A stretch of DNA of 64,000 nucleotides from CAWGYQ01 sp963817395 (GCA_963817395.1 CAWFOC010000003.1:186001-250000); one strand, 5' to 3'. Positions 8,302 through 18,053 are shown, counted from the stretch's first letter. The notes: generated from the sequence alone by a model not told the origin. Translations and numbers: made by a program.

Positions 8302-9045
8302 ATGCGACCACCGAAGTACTCGGGACTTTCCTACACGTTCGGTCCCGGCCCGATGACACCAGGCGTCAAAGCCCTGGTCTATTTGAACGTCGCGGCGTTT
8401 CTCGTCACGCTCATCGTCCGGCGCCTGCTGCTGGTGTTCGGCTTGATGCCGATGGCCGTCGTCGAACGGGGTCTCATCTGGCAGCCGGTTACGTATCTCT
8501 TCATGCACGGCGGCCTCGGCCACATCCTGGTGAACATGCTCGGCCTCTGGATGTTCGGCACGGAGCTGGAGAGGATGTGGCGGACGCGCGCGTTCCTCAA
8601 GTACTACTTCGTCACGGGAGTCGGTGCAGGGTTGTTGACGATGGCGGTGTCTCTCCTGCCGTTCGGCGTGACCGCGCCTCTGTACTACTCGCTCACCGTC
8701 GGCGCGTCGGGCGCCATCTACGGCCTGCTCCTTGCCTACGGGCTGGCTTTTCCGGACCGGCCGATTTTCATCTACGCCATCTTTCCAATCCCGGCCAAGT
8801 ACCTCGTGATGATTTTTGGAGCCATTGCCTTCGTGTCGTCGATGTCGGATGTCGGCGGATCGACCTCGCACCTGGCGCATCTTGGCGGCCTGGTCATTGG
8901 ATATCTGTACTTGCGGGGCGGCCGCATCAACCCCATTGGCGAGCTGAAATATCAGTACTGGAAATGGAAGACCGCGAAGATGCGCAAGCGCTTCGACGTC
9001 TACGCCGGCGGGCGACGCGACGATTGGGACCGCCGGTTGCACTGA
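8302..9045 (+). CDS. Rhomboid-family intramembrane serine protease
   Basis: A 247-residue, six- to seven-helix membrane protein. HGGLGHILVNMLGLWMFG carries the conserved loop and Asn, GASGAIYGLLLAYGL near residues 134-148 carries the nucleophile Ser (GxSG), and HLAHLGGLVIGYLYL near 193 supplies the catalytic His. It cleaves within transmembrane segments of unknown substrates. The cytoplasmic tail (KYQYWKWKTAKMRKRF) is basic. It has its own putative promoter at 8264-8279. The stop lies 4 nt from the stop of the convergent DoxX gene. Confidence 0.9.
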   Translation: MRPPKYSGLSYTFGPGPMTPGVKALVYLNVAAFLVTLIVRRLLLVFGLMPMAVVERGLIWQPVTYLFMHGGLGHILVNMLGLWMFGTELERMWRTRAFLKYYFVTGVGAGLLTMAVSLLPFGVTAPLYYSLTVGASGAIYGLLLAYGLAFPDRPIFIYAIFPIPAKYLVMIFGAIAFVSSMSDVGGSTSHLAHLGGLVIGYLYLRGGRINPIGELKYQYWKWKTAKMRKRFDVYAGGRRDDWDRRLH

Positions 9046-9049
9046 GGAA

Positions 9050-9508
9050 TTATTTCCGCAGACTCCACGGCAAGCCCTTCCCACCCATCACGAGCGCCAG
9101 GAGCGCGCCCACGACCGGCAGACCGTATCCGCTGGACAGGAACGACGGCCGGAAGATGGCGCTGCTGGCCACATGGAAGTTGATCACCATGAGGAGCGCG
9201 AGCGTGGCGACGAGGCGCGTCGAAACGCCGAGGACCAGCGCGATGCCTGCGCCCACCTCGCCAATGACGACGAGCCTGGCAAAGAGCTCGACGCCGGGAA
9301 TCGCAACGGTCCGGAGATACCAGCGCGCCGCTGGCACACCGTCGCGCAGATAGCTGGCGAGCCGCTCGGACAGGGGGTCCGCGTCGAGAAGCCAGCCGAT
9401 CTTGGCGGCGCCTTCCGCGATCAGGAACACGCCGATCAGAATGCGGAGCACCGCCAGAGCGCGTCCCTGCGCGCTCGTTCCGCCTGTTTTCGTCGCCGCC
9501 TGTGCCAT
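9050..9508 (-). CDS. DoxX-family membrane protein
   Basis: The 152-residue product begins MAQAATKTGGTSAQ and has four hydrophobic helices: LRILIGVFLIAEGAAKIGW, ELFARLVVIGEVGAGIALVLG, ATLALLMVINFHVA and LPVVGALLALVMGG. Helix spacing, the R/K-I-x-x-G-x-x-F start and the GEVGAGIALVLG motif are DoxX/TQO-small-subunit like. The family is tied to quinone or thiosulfate metabolism and redox-stress membrane complexes, but many members have no known job. ATG 9508 is chosen over upstream in-frame codons because it begins the recognisable domain and follows the M28 peptidase stop by 35 nt. Last gene of the lemA operon. Confidence 0.8.
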   Translation of the reverse strand: MAQAATKTGGTSAQGRALAVLRILIGVFLIAEGAAKIGWLLDADPLSERLASYLRDGVPAARWYLRTVAIPGVELFARLVVIGEVGAGIALVLGVSTRLVATLALLMVINFHVASSAIFRPSFLSSGYGLPVVGALLALVMGGKGLPWSLRK

Positions 9509-9543
9509 CGACTGCTCCGCTCGTGCGCGGTGGTGCCTTCTCG

Positions 9544-11745
9544 TCAGTTGCCGCCCGCGCTCGGCGCCGACGCGCCCGTCGTGAGCGTTCGCGTTGCCCG
9601 TCCGAGCGCTTCCACGACGCGACGCGCCTGCTCGGCCGCCAGGTCGAACTTTCCCCCCTCCACGGCCTCGCGCACGCCGGGAATCGTCTTGACGCCGTAT
9701 CCGGTATAGAACCCGGGCGCATAAATCGTGTGCTTGAACCAAGGCCGATCCGGCAGGCCGCGCGGATCGATCAGGTCGCGTTCGGCCCGCATCAGGCGCC
9801 CATTCAGATCGGCAAGCTCACGCGTGTCACCCGTCACCGCGCCAGCCAGGAGCGCTTCGCCTCGCAACCTGGCGGCGACCCCCGCTTTGGCGAGCTCGTC
9901 GGCCGCCCGACTCAATGCCGCGAAGTCGATCGACTTCGACTCTGGCGTCTTCGCCGCCTCCTTTTCGATCTCGGTCACGTACGCCGCAATCTGGCGGCCG
10001 TAGGACTCGTAGTCGAAGGGGAGCAGATCGGCGTCGGCGAAGCGCATGAGGGCGAGACCTGCCACCTGCGACGCGGCGACGTTGTAGACGAATCCGGGAT
10101 CGACGAATTTCTTGAACCAGATCGGGTGGTCGTAGGTCGAATGGTACGTGCCGCGATTCGCTTCCGAGCCGATGCCCATGTCGAGCACCGACACGCCCGC
10201 GTGGTCCAGGAATGCCGTGTAATCCGACCCCGACCCGAGCGCGTTGATCGGGGGCGCTTCGAGCGGCGGCTCGCTCTCTCCGCTGCGGCGTTGCTCACGG
10301 GCGCGCTCGAGCCACTTGTCGTAGAGCGTCTTCGACGGCTCCAACGGATCGGCGACCGCACGCGCGAGATCGTGGACGAACGGCGTCAGCGAGTGCACGG
10401 CTCCCGCCGAGTAGGTGCCTCTGCCGGCGGCTGCGTCGCGATTCACATAGAGGACGGTGCGAGCCTTCACATCCTCCAGGAGCTCCTCGACCCATTCGGT
10501 CGACCCGATCAGGCCTTGTTCTTCGCCGTCCCAGCTCACGAAGAGAATCGACCGCCTGGGCCGCCATCCCCCCTTCATCAGCTCGCCGAAGCTTCTGGCG
10601 ATGTCGAGCATCGACGCCTGGCTGCTCACGGCGTCGAGCGCTCCGAACACCCACGCGTCGCGATGCGATCCGATCACGATCCACTCGTCGGGGTACTGTG
10701 CTCCGTTGATGCGGCCTACCACGTTGATCACGCGGCGCTGGGCGTAGTCCATCTGCAGTCGGACGCGAACGCGGGCCGGTCCGGGCCCGATGCGATAGGT
10801 CAGCCCGAGGGCGCCCCGCCACGCCTCGGGGGCCACGGGACCTGCGAGGCGCGACAGCAGTTCCTGACCGGCGCGATGGGAGATGGGTAGCACCGGAATC
10901 GGCGCAAACGTCGTCACCTGCTCCATAGTGAGACGCTCGACGCCTGGCTTCGACGGACGGCCTGGCGTTGTCGGATCGCCCGGATAGCGCGGCATGTCCA
11001 TGACGCTGCCGCGCTGCACCATGCCAGCGCCGCGAAAGGGTCCATCGGGATAGGTCTCCCCGTTGAAGTAGCCGTCGTCGCGCGGGTCGGAGTAGATGAT
11101 GCAACCGATCGCCCCGTGCTCGGCGGCGACCTTGGGCTTGATGCCGCGCCAGCTTCCACCGTATCGCGCGATGACAATCCGACCCTTGACGTCGATGCCG
11201 AGCTTCTCGAGCGTCTCGTAGTCGGCTGGCACACCGTAGTTCACGTAGACCAGATCGCCTGTGACGTCTCCGGAGGGCGAGTACGCGTTGTACGGAGGAA
11301 GAATGCCGGGTTGTGCCGCATACGGATCGCCGGGCAGGGTTTCTTCGTCGATAGCGATGACCTGCGCCACTGGCGCGACCAGCTCCACGCGCTGCTCACC
11401 TGGCCACGGAATGAGCGCGCCGTACTCGTAGCGCGATACGTCGAGGCCGAAGCTCTTGAATCGTTCCGCGACGTAATCGGCCAGCTCAATCTGGAAGGGC
11501 GACCCCGTGTGGTGCGGCTTCGCCGTCATGGCGTCGAAGTACTGCTCGGCGGTCCTGGTGGACGGCAGACGCATGAACTCGCGCTCACGGGCCAGCTGCG
11601 CCTGCGCGTTTTCCGCCGAAAATCCTCTGAGTCCCGCGCCGGGCACCTGCGCGTGCCCCGATACCGACGCGATCAGCACGGCGGCCAGGCCAATCATCTG
11701 GAGTCGTCCTGCCTTGGTCATGTGCATACCTTCTCTGGTGGTCAC
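9544..11745 (-). CDS. Secreted M28 metallopeptidase, glutamate carboxypeptidase II-like
   Basis: A 733-residue protein with a signal peptide (LQMIGLAAVLIASVSGHAQ), a PA domain (residues ~140-280, with DVKGRIVIARYGG), the M28 zinc peptidase domain and a C-terminal transferrin-receptor-like dimerisation domain. Visible ligands are SHRDAW...GALDA, DGEEQGLIGS, VNRDAA and YHSTYD, matching the two-zinc site of the PSMA/NAALADase family. It should remove C-terminal Glu or other residues from peptides in the periplasm. The substrate loop is GALDAVSSQASM where relatives usually have DPxSG. GTG 11745 is favoured because it overlaps the M48 stop as GTGA. Confidence 0.88.
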   Translation of the reverse strand: MTTREGMHMTKAGRLQMIGLAAVLIASVSGHAQVPGAGLRGFSAENAQAQLAREREFMRLPSTRTAEQYFDAMTAKPHHTGSPFQIELADYVAERFKSFGLDVSRYEYGALIPWPGEQRVELVAPVAQVIAIDEETLPGDPYAAQPGILPPYNAYSPSGDVTGDLVYVNYGVPADYETLEKLGIDVKGRIVIARYGGSWRGIKPKVAAEHGAIGCIIYSDPRDDGYFNGETYPDGPFRGAGMVQRGSVMDMPRYPGDPTTPGRPSKPGVERLTMEQVTTFAPIPVLPISHRAGQELLSRLAGPVAPEAWRGALGLTYRIGPGPARVRVRLQMDYAQRRVINVVGRINGAQYPDEWIVIGSHRDAWVFGALDAVSSQASMLDIARSFGELMKGGWRPRRSILFVSWDGEEQGLIGSTEWVEELLEDVKARTVLYVNRDAAAGRGTYSAGAVHSLTPFVHDLARAVADPLEPSKTLYDKWLERAREQRRSGESEPPLEAPPINALGSGSDYTAFLDHAGVSVLDMGIGSEANRGTYHSTYDHPIWFKKFVDPGFVYNVAASQVAGLALMRFADADLLPFDYESYGRQIAAYVTEIEKEAAKTPESKSIDFAALSRAADELAKAGVAARLRGEALLAGAVTGDTRELADLNGRLMRAERDLIDPRGLPDRPWFKHTIYAPGFYTGYGVKTIPGVREAVEGGKFDLAAEQARRVVEALGRATRTLTTGASAPSAGGN

Positions 11746-12758
11746 AATCTCAGTGCGCCTGCGCGCCTCGACCCTGCGCCGCCGAGCGCCATCTGATGGA
11801 GCGCCGCGATGCGGCGGGCCATCGGCGGATGCGACGCGAAAAGGTCGGCCCAGAATCCTTCGTGGCGGCCGATCCGTCGCTCGAGCGGGTCGGCGATGCA
11901 GAGATGGGCGCTGCCTCGTCCGATGGCCTTCGTCGGCTCCGATGCACGTTCGATCTTCTCGAGCGCGCTGGCCAGCCCGAGCGGGTTTCTCGTGAGCTCC
12001 GCGCCGGTTGCGTCAGCGAGATACTCGCGCCCCCGCGAGACCATCATCGCCAGCACCTGCGCGATGAGCGGCGCGAGCACGATGGCCACGATCCAGATGG
12101 CGAACATGACGAAGGCCACGAGGCCCGAGCTCTTGTCGTCATCCCGCCCGTTCGAGCGGTGGACTCCTCCCCAGCGCATGCCCCGCCCGGCCCAGTCCGC
12201 GAGCAATGCGACGGCTCCCACCAGAGCGGCCACGATCGTCATCACCCGGACGTCGAGATTGCGGATGTGGCTCATCTCGTGCGCGACCACGCCCTGAAGC
12301 TCGTCGCGATTGAGCTGCTTCAGCAGTCCGCTCGTGACGGCCAGCGAGGCGTGCTCCGGATCGCGGCCTGTCGCAAAGGCGTTCGGGTCGCTGTCGGGCA
12401 CGACATACACGCGCGGGCGCGGCAGCCCTGCCGCAATGGCCATCTCGTCCACGACATTGTCGAGGCGTGCGAGCGCGAGCGACTCGGGCCCGCCGGCGGA
12501 GGACGCGCTGCGCATGTCTTCGATCGGCACGGCGCCGCTCCCGAGCAGCACGGCGCGATCCCCATTGAAATAGCCGGCCGCCGCCGACACCGAGCCCACG
12601 CCGAGCGCCAGGATCGATGCCACCGGAAACGATCCGCCCACCTGTCCCAGATAGAACGCGTCGAAGCCCATGCCGAGGGTCAGCAGAAACACGGTGAACG
12701 CGATCATGACGAGCCAGGTCCGCCGGCGGTTGGCGGCCTGCTGCTCGTAGAGGTTCAT
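11742..12758 (-). CDS. M48-family membrane zinc metalloprotease (HtpX-like)
   Basis: A 338-residue protein with two N-terminal helices (FTVFLLTLGMGFDAFYLG and VASILALGVGSVSAAAGYF), the zinc motif VVAHEMSHIRN near residue 160, two further helices and the third-ligand region REYLADATGAEL. This is the HtpX/Ste24 type that degrades damaged membrane proteins. It begins 2 nt after the lemA stop, and the LemA/M48 pairing is frequent in bacteria. The stop overlaps the GTG of the M28 peptidase, giving a proteolytic cell-envelope operon. Confidence 0.88.
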   Translation of the reverse strand: MNLYEQQAANRRRTWLVMIAFTVFLLTLGMGFDAFYLGQVGGSFPVASILALGVGSVSAAAGYFNGDRAVLLGSGAVPIEDMRSASSAGGPESLALARLDNVVDEMAIAAGLPRPRVYVVPDSDPNAFATGRDPEHASLAVTSGLLKQLNRDELQGVVAHEMSHIRNLDVRVMTIVAALVGAVALLADWAGRGMRWGGVHRSNGRDDDKSSGLVAFVMFAIWIVAIVLAPLIAQVLAMMVSRGREYLADATGAELTRNPLGLASALEKIERASEPTKAIGRGSAHLCIADPLERRIGRHEGFWADLFASHPPMARRIAALHQMALGGAGSRRAGALRL

Positions 12759-12760
12759 CC

Positions 12761-13324
12761 CTACTTCCGCATCGAGAGATCGACGGTCGGCACCTGCCGC
12801 TCGGCGGTCTCGGTAATCTCGAAGAGCTCGGCCGGGGTGAAGCCGAAGCGCGACGCGATCACGTTGGCGGGGAACACCTGCTGCGCCGTATTGAACTTGG
12901 TGGCAATGTCGTTGTAAAACTGCCGGGCAAACCCCACCTTGTTCTCCGTCGAGGTCAACTCCTCCTGCAGGAGCTTGACGTTTTCGTTCGCCTTCAGCGT
13001 CGGGTAGTTCTCGGCGAGTGCGAACAGGCGGCCGAGCACGGCAGTCAACTCGCCCTCTTTGCGGGCCGCGTCGGCTGGACCGGTCGCCGAAATGGCCTTC
13101 GCGCGCGCCTCCATCACCTGCGTCAGGGTGTCGCGCTCGAACTCCATCGCCCCGCGGACGGTGTTGACGAGGTTGGGAATCAGATCGTGGCGCCGCTTGA
13201 GCTGCACGTCGATCTGGCGCCAGCCGTTGTGGACCTGATTGCGCAGGCCCACCAGGCGGTTATACGTCAGAATCCCCCAGAGGACGACGAGCGCGAGGAG
13301 TCCGACGACGACGAGCATGACCAT
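12761..13324 (-). CDS. lemA: LemA family protein
   Basis: A 187-residue protein: one N-terminal transmembrane segment (VVVGLLALVVLWGILTYNRLV) with a short outer tail, then a long helical bundle containing NGWRQIDVQLKRRHDLIPNLVNTV and ENYPTLKANENVKLLQEEL...TENK, the LemA signature. Function is not established; members usually sit beside M48 proteases or TPM-domain proteins and may form a scaffold for envelope proteolysis. First gene of the lemA-M48-M28-doxX set, though it follows the SDR by only 27 nt and may share its transcript. Confidence 0.9.
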   Translation of the reverse strand: MVMLVVVGLLALVVLWGILTYNRLVGLRNQVHNGWRQIDVQLKRRHDLIPNLVNTVRGAMEFERDTLTQVMEARAKAISATGPADAARKEGELTAVLGRLFALAENYPTLKANENVKLLQEELTSTENKVGFARQFYNDIATKFNTAQQVFPANVIASRFGFTPAELFEITETAERQVPTVDLSMRK

Positions 13325-13351
13325 GAATGCCCCCCAGCTTGGAAGGAGTGA

Positions 13352-14140
13352 TTACACGGCGCGCACGAGTCCGCCGTCCACGATGAGCGTCACACCGGTG
13401 ATATAGCGCGCACGTTCCGATGCCAGAAACGCCACGACGTCGCCGAGCTCTGCAGGCTCGCCCATCCGGCCGAGCGGGACCCCGGCCGTCAGGCGCCGGT
13501 TGATCTCGCTCGTGGAAACGCCCTCGCGGTGCGCGGCTTCCTCGGCAATCTCCACGGCGCGGTCCGTCCGGATGAATCCCGGCGCCACCGACGTCACCAG
13601 AATGCCGTCCTTCGCCAGCTCGGTCGCCAGCGTCTTGGCAAAGCCGACGACCGCCGCCCGAAGCGCATTCGACAGCATGAGGCCCTCAATGGGCTGCTTG
13701 GTCGACGCCGAGGTGATGTTGATGATCCGGCCGCCTCCCCGCTCTCTGAGGCGGGGCACGGCCGCCATGGCCAGGCGGACGACGCTCATCAACGTCAGCT
13801 CGATGGCGTCGCGCCAATCCTGCTCCGACAGGCTGGTGAAGAGGCCCGGCCTGGGTCCGCCCGCGTTGGTCACCAGGATGTCGAGCCCGCCGAACGTCGC
13901 CACGGTGTCGGCCACCGCGCGTGAAATATCGTCACCTCGGGTCACGTCGGCCACGATGGGAAGGATCTCGCTTCCGGTCGCGTGGCGAATCTCTTGAGCA
14001 GTGCGATTCAGGGTATCGGCGCCCCGCGCCGTGATGGCCACCCGCGCGCCCTCGGCTGCCAGCGCCTGCGCCGAGGCTTTCCCGAGCCCGCGGCTCGCGG
14101 CCATGACCAGGGCAACTTTGTCGCGCAGCCCGAGATCCAT
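13352..14140 (-). CDS. SDR-family oxidoreductase with altered catalytic residues
   Basis: A 262-residue Rossmann enzyme: nucleotide loop AASRGLGKASA (residues ~13-23), ADVTRGDD, NAGGP, and C-terminal RYITGVTLIVDGG. The canonical YxxxK is replaced: the aligned stretch reads LSNALRAAVVGFAK, placing Ser at Tyr and Arg at Lys. A subgroup of FabG-like SDRs shares this S-N-A-x-R pattern, so the gene is probably functional in a variant way rather than broken. ATG 14140 starts the canonical N-terminus (DLGLRDKVALV). The cupin gene ends 13 nt upstream, suggesting one transcript. Substrate unknown. Confidence 0.82.
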   Translation of the reverse strand: MDLGLRDKVALVMAASRGLGKASAQALAAEGARVAITARGADTLNRTAQEIRHATGSEILPIVADVTRGDDISRAVADTVATFGGLDILVTNAGGPRPGLFTSLSEQDWRDAIELTLMSVVRLAMAAVPRLRERGGGRIINITSASTKQPIEGLMLSNALRAAVVGFAKTLATELAKDGILVTSVAPGFIRTDRAVEIAEEAAHREGVSTSEINRRLTAGVPLGRMGEPAELGDVVAFLASERARYITGVTLIVDGGLVRAV

Positions 14141-14153
14141 CGGTGTCGACGCG

Positions 14154-14516
14154 CTACTTTCGAAAGTAGTCGTCGGTGTGATCGAGCCAGTCCTGTCGAA
14201 TCGGACTGAACAAGTCGAGCTCGAACGTGTCTTCGAGCGCTTCCGCCTGATGGACGACCCACGACGGAATGTGGAGCACCTCACCCTCGCGCACGGTGAT
14301 CTCCTCGCCGTCGATGAGAAACCGGAGCGAACCCTGCAGCACGTAGGTCATCTGCTCGCTCTCGTGCGAGTGGGACGGGACGAGGCACCCGCGTTTCAGA
14401 TAAATTTGCGCGACCATCTCGCGCTCGCCCGTGACGACCTTGCGCGAGAGCATCTCGGTGACCTTCTCGAGCGCGATCTCGTCCCAGCGATAGAGTCGAA
14501 CGGTCGGTGCGCTCAT
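14154..14516 (-). CDS. Single-domain cupin protein
   Basis: A 120-residue cupin. Motif 1 is SHSHESEQMTYVLQG (HxHx4E metal ligands) and motif 2 is IPSWVVHQAEALED (third His). Such small cupins bind a divalent metal and act as dioxygenases, isomerases or ligand sensors. ATG 14516 (MSAPTVRLYRWDE) fits the family start. Paired with the SDR downstream, it may act on the same small molecule. A TATAAT on the minus strand at 14674-14679 could drive it from a leader of about 150 nt. Confidence 0.82.
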   Translation of the reverse strand: MSAPTVRLYRWDEIALEKVTEMLSRKVVTGEREMVAQIYLKRGCLVPSHSHESEQMTYVLQGSLRFLIDGEEITVREGEVLHIPSWVVHQAEALEDTFELDLFSPIRQDWLDHTDDYFRK

Positions 14517-14673
14517 ATCGTCGCCGGCCCGCAGTCTCGCCCCTGCATCTCGCCTCCGTTTGCGCGCTCTCGACCTGACAGCAGCCTTGACACCAGGCAC
14601 ACCGGCCGGTGCAGAAGCGCGGGCCGCGCGTGTGGCTCTCCGGACAAGGAAACCGGGGGGGTTGGAGCGCGGC

Positions 14674-14701
14674 ATTATACCCCGCGACCCGATGTTATAA
14701 T
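14674..14701. promoter_or_regulatory. Back-to-back TATAAT boxes between cupin and E1 genes
   Basis: A perfect TATAAT faces right at 14696-14701 and another faces left at 14679-14674. They sit in the 265-nt gap between the divergent cupin/SDR and ketoacid dehydrogenase genes, which otherwise shows nothing coding. The -35 position of each overlaps the -10 of the other and neither has a strong TTGACA, so the two promoters would compete. Confidence 0.45.
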
Positions 14702-14809
14702 CGCCGAGGCTGTCGCGCTGGCGCTGCTGCCACGGCTCCGCGGGTGGTTGTTCGACGTGCCCATCGTTACCACGAGGACGCATGAAGGGCTCCGCCATCA
14801 AGAACGGGG

Positions 14810-16935
14810 TTGAGCCGCGCGCCACCGGCGCCGTGGCCGGTCGGTACGTACGGCGGCCTCTCCCCCGACGAGCTCCTCACCGCCTACCGCTGGATGCTCC
14901 TGTCCCGGAAGCTCGACGACAAGGAAATCCAGATCAAGAATCAGAGCCAGGCCTACTTCCAGATTAGCGGCGCCGGACACGAGGCGGTGCTCGTGGCGGC
15001 GGCTCTTCAGCTGAGACCTTCGTACGACTGGTTCTATCCGTACTATCGCGATCGCGCGTTGTGCCTCGTGCTCGGCGTCACTCCGCGCGACATGCTGCTG
15101 GCAGCCGTCGGATCGAAGGACGATCCCGGCTTCCGGCGGACGCCAGATGCCGTCGCACTGGGGCGACAGCGCCCTCAACATCGTCTCGCAGTCGAGCCCG
15201 ACCGGCACGCAGTGCCTCCAGGCCATCGGGTGCGCCGAAGCATCGCTGCTCTACGCCCGCATGGAGGGCATTCCCGATCGACTCGAACGGTTCCATCCCG
15301 ACGAGGTCACGTATCTGTCGGTGGGCGACGGAGCCACCAGCGAAGGCGAGTTCTGGGAGTCGCTCAACACCGCGTGCAATCGCCATCTCCCCATCGTCTT
15401 CCTGATCGAAGACAACGGATACGCTATTTCAACCCCGGTCGAGATTCAGACGCCCGGCGGTGACATCTCACGGCTCGTCGAGTCGTTCCCGGGCCTGCGC
15501 GTCTTTCGCGCGGACGGCACGGACTTCCTCGAGAGCTACGCGACCATGCGCGACGCCGTCACCCACGTGCGTGAACGCCGCGGTCCTGCATTTCGTGCAC
15601 GCCAAGGTGATCCGCCCCTACTCGCACTCTCTCTCCGACGACGAGAAGCTCTACAAGACGCCGGCGGAGCGCGAGGCCGAGGCCCAGCGCGACCCGCTTC
15701 TGCGCTTCACTAGGTTTCTCCAGCAGGAGCGTCTCGTCACCGACGAGCAGCTTGCGAGCATCGCCGCCGAGGTTCACGACGAAATCCAGCGTGCCGCCGA
15801 GCATGCGATGCGCGCACCGAAGCCGGAAAAAGACACGGCGGCCCTGTGGGTGTACTCCCCTGACGTGGACCCGACCTCCGACGAGTTCCAGTCGGTAGCG
15901 GCACCCGAGGGCAAGCCCGAAACGATGGTCGCGGCCATCAACCGTACGCTGAAAGACGAGATGGCGAGAAACCCGCGCATCGTCGTCTTCGGCCAGGACG
16001 TCGCCGACTGCAGTCGGTCCTCGGCGCTGGCGCAGGTGTCCGGCAAGGGCGGCGTATTCAAGGTCACCCACGGGCTGCAGCGGCTCTTCGGCGACGATCG
16101 CGTCTTCAACGCCCCGCTCGCCGAGGCCAACATCGTCGGCCGCGCCACGGGACAGGCCACGCGCAAGCTGAAGCCCGTGGTCGAGATTCAGTTCTTCGAC
16201 TACATCTGGCCGGCGATGATGCAGATTCGTGACGAGATGACGATGCTGCGCTATCGATCGGCCAACGCGTTTTCGTGCCCGCTCGTCATTCGAGTGCCCA
16301 TCGGCGGCTACCTGCGGGGCGGCGGACCGTACCACAGCCAGTCGGGCGAGAGCATCTTCGCCCACTGCCCGGGCATCCGCGTCGTGTATCCCTCCAACGC
16401 GGCCGATGCCGCGGGTCTCCTGCGGACGGCCATCCGCTGCGACGATCCGGTGCTGTTTCTCGAGCACAAGCACCTTTACCGGCAGACCTACAACAAGAGC
16501 GAGTACCCGGGCCCCGACTTCACCATCCCGTTCGCCCGCTCCGCGGTGCGCCGCGAGGGGACGGATCTCGTCGTGGTCACGTGGGGCGCGCTCGTCCAGC
16601 GCACGCTCGTCGCCGCCCAGCAGGCCGAGCGCGAAGGCATCAGCGCTGCGGTGATCGACCTGAGAACCATTGCCCCATACGACTGGCAGGGCGTGGCGGC
16701 CTACGTCAGGCGCGTCAATCGCGTCGTGATTGCGCACGAGGACCAGCTGACCTGCGGCTTCGGGGCGGAGATTGCCGCCCGCATCGCCGACGAGCTCTTC
16801 GACTACCTCGACGCACCCGTGCGGCGGGTGGGCGCGCTGGACACGCCCGTGGCCTATCATCCCGATCTCGAGGAAGTCATCCTTCCGCAATCGTCCGACG
16901 TCCTCAACGCCATCCGGGTGACGGCGACATACTGA
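14810..16935 (+). CDS. 2-oxoacid dehydrogenase E1, fused alpha-beta subunits (two frameshifts)
   Basis: Thiamine-diphosphate E1 of a branched-chain 2-oxoacid (or pyruvate) dehydrogenase complex, alpha and beta halves fused, about 707 residues after repair. The alpha half shows GAGHEAVLVAAAL, SHWGD...NIVSQSSPTGTQCLQA and the TPP motif GDGATSEGEF...NGYAIST. The beta half shows FGQDVA, FNAPLAEANIVGRATG, EIQFFDY and EHKHLYR. Two single-base insertions break it: CCC at 15125-15127 (repair gives DDPASGGRQMPSHWG) and TTT at 15591-15593 (repair gives GPAFVHAKVIRP). The start is TTG 14810 in frame; ATG 14782 lies in another frame. No E2 or E3 gene is nearby. Confidence 0.85.
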
Positions 16936-16943
16936 TCCGTTCG

Positions 16944-17986
16944 TTGATCGCACATCTTCTGCGCCTGGTCGCCTGTTCGGCTGCCGGCTTCGCGCTGCTC
17001 GCGCCCGCGCTGGAGAGCGCGGCTCGCCGGGTGGAAGTTCTGCGCGCGGTCCGCGCGCTTCCTCCTCATATTGCGGGACGTTTCTTCGAGCCGATCGCCT
17101 TCCAGCAGGCGGGCTCAGGCCAGTACTTCGTGTTCGATCGGCGGGCGCACACCGTGTTCGGCATCGACGAGGCCCGCGAAAGCTCGTGGCAGATCGTGCA
17201 GGTGGGTCACGAGGAAGGACGGCTTCTGCAGCCGAGCGCGTTCAGCGTCGAGCCGGGTGGCACCTTCGTGGTGGCTGACGCGCCGAACGGCCGCGAGCGG
17301 CTCCAGTTCTTCGGTCCGGCCGGCGCGCGGCTCGGCGGATTTTCGCTGCCGGGACGCATGACGGCGCGCGTCACGGTTGGTGGCATGGTGCTGAACGGCG
17401 TCGGGTCGGTCCAGTACGACGGCACGTCTGTGGTGATGAGCCTCCCCGAGACCGGTTCGGTGATCACCGAGTACGCGCTTTCGGGACGAGCCCTCAGGAG
17501 CATCGGCAGCCTCCGTCGACGGGACAGGAGGCCGACCGCGATCTGCATCTGGCGCTCAACACCGGGCTGGCGCTGATCGATCCGCGGGGCGGTTTCTATT
17601 TCGTCTTCCAGACCGGTGTGCCGCTCTTCAGGAAGTACGACGCCAAGGGCACGCTGCTCTTCGAGCGCCATATCCAGGGACGCGAAATCGATGCAATCCT
17701 CGCCGCACAACCCACGAAGTGGCCTCGGCGCGCGAACGCCGAGGGAGCGGAGCTTCCCTTGGTGACGCCCGTCGTTCGCACGGCGGCAGTCGATCCGTCC
17801 GGCAATCTCTGGATAGCCTTCAGCGTGCCGTTCACCTACGTCTACGACGCCGACGGCGAAAAGTCGCGGATCGTCCAGTTCCGCGGCGCGGGCATCCTCT
17901 CGCCGACGAGCTTTGCGTTCTCACAAGGTGGGCGACTACTGGTCACGCCCGGGTGCTACGAATTCCAGGCCACGCCTCAGCCTTAG
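16944..17986 (+). CDS. Secreted beta-propeller-like protein, function unknown (frameshifted)
   Basis: From TTG 16944, 8 nt after the E1 stop, the frame encodes a signal peptide (LIAHLLRLVACSAAGFALLAPALESA) and then repeated NHL/propeller-like strands (YFVFDRRAHTVFGID, GTFVVADAPNGRERLQFFG, AVDPSGNLWIAFS). One base is missing near 17516-17519; restoring it joins SIGSLRP to TGQEADRDLHLALNTG and gives about 347 residues ending at 17986. It probably folds as a small extracytoplasmic propeller, perhaps a binding scaffold. No catalytic motif is evident. Its frameshift is one of only three in the window that need an added base. Confidence 0.6.
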
Positions 17987-18012
17987 TGGCACAGGATGAG
18001 CAGACGACATCA

Positions 18013-18028
18013 GCGGCTGTGGTACCAT
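18013..18028 (+). promoter_or_regulatory. Putative extended -10 promoter motif (second copy)
   Basis: GCGGCTGTGGTACCAT, 15 of 16 bases identical to 8264-8279. TGG-TACCAT would be an extended -10 ending 25 nt before ATG 18054 of the P1 peptidase. The ATG at 18027 lies inside this motif and is therefore an unlikely start. Confidence 0.4.
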
Positions 18029-18053
18029 GGTTGAGCTGGTATTTCTCCGACCG

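Noticed and set aside
7561..9084. 507-residue minus-strand frame across the MFS and rhomboid genes
   Set aside because: It spans two well-supported plus-strand genes and has shadow composition (Arg, His, Gln, Asp repeats).
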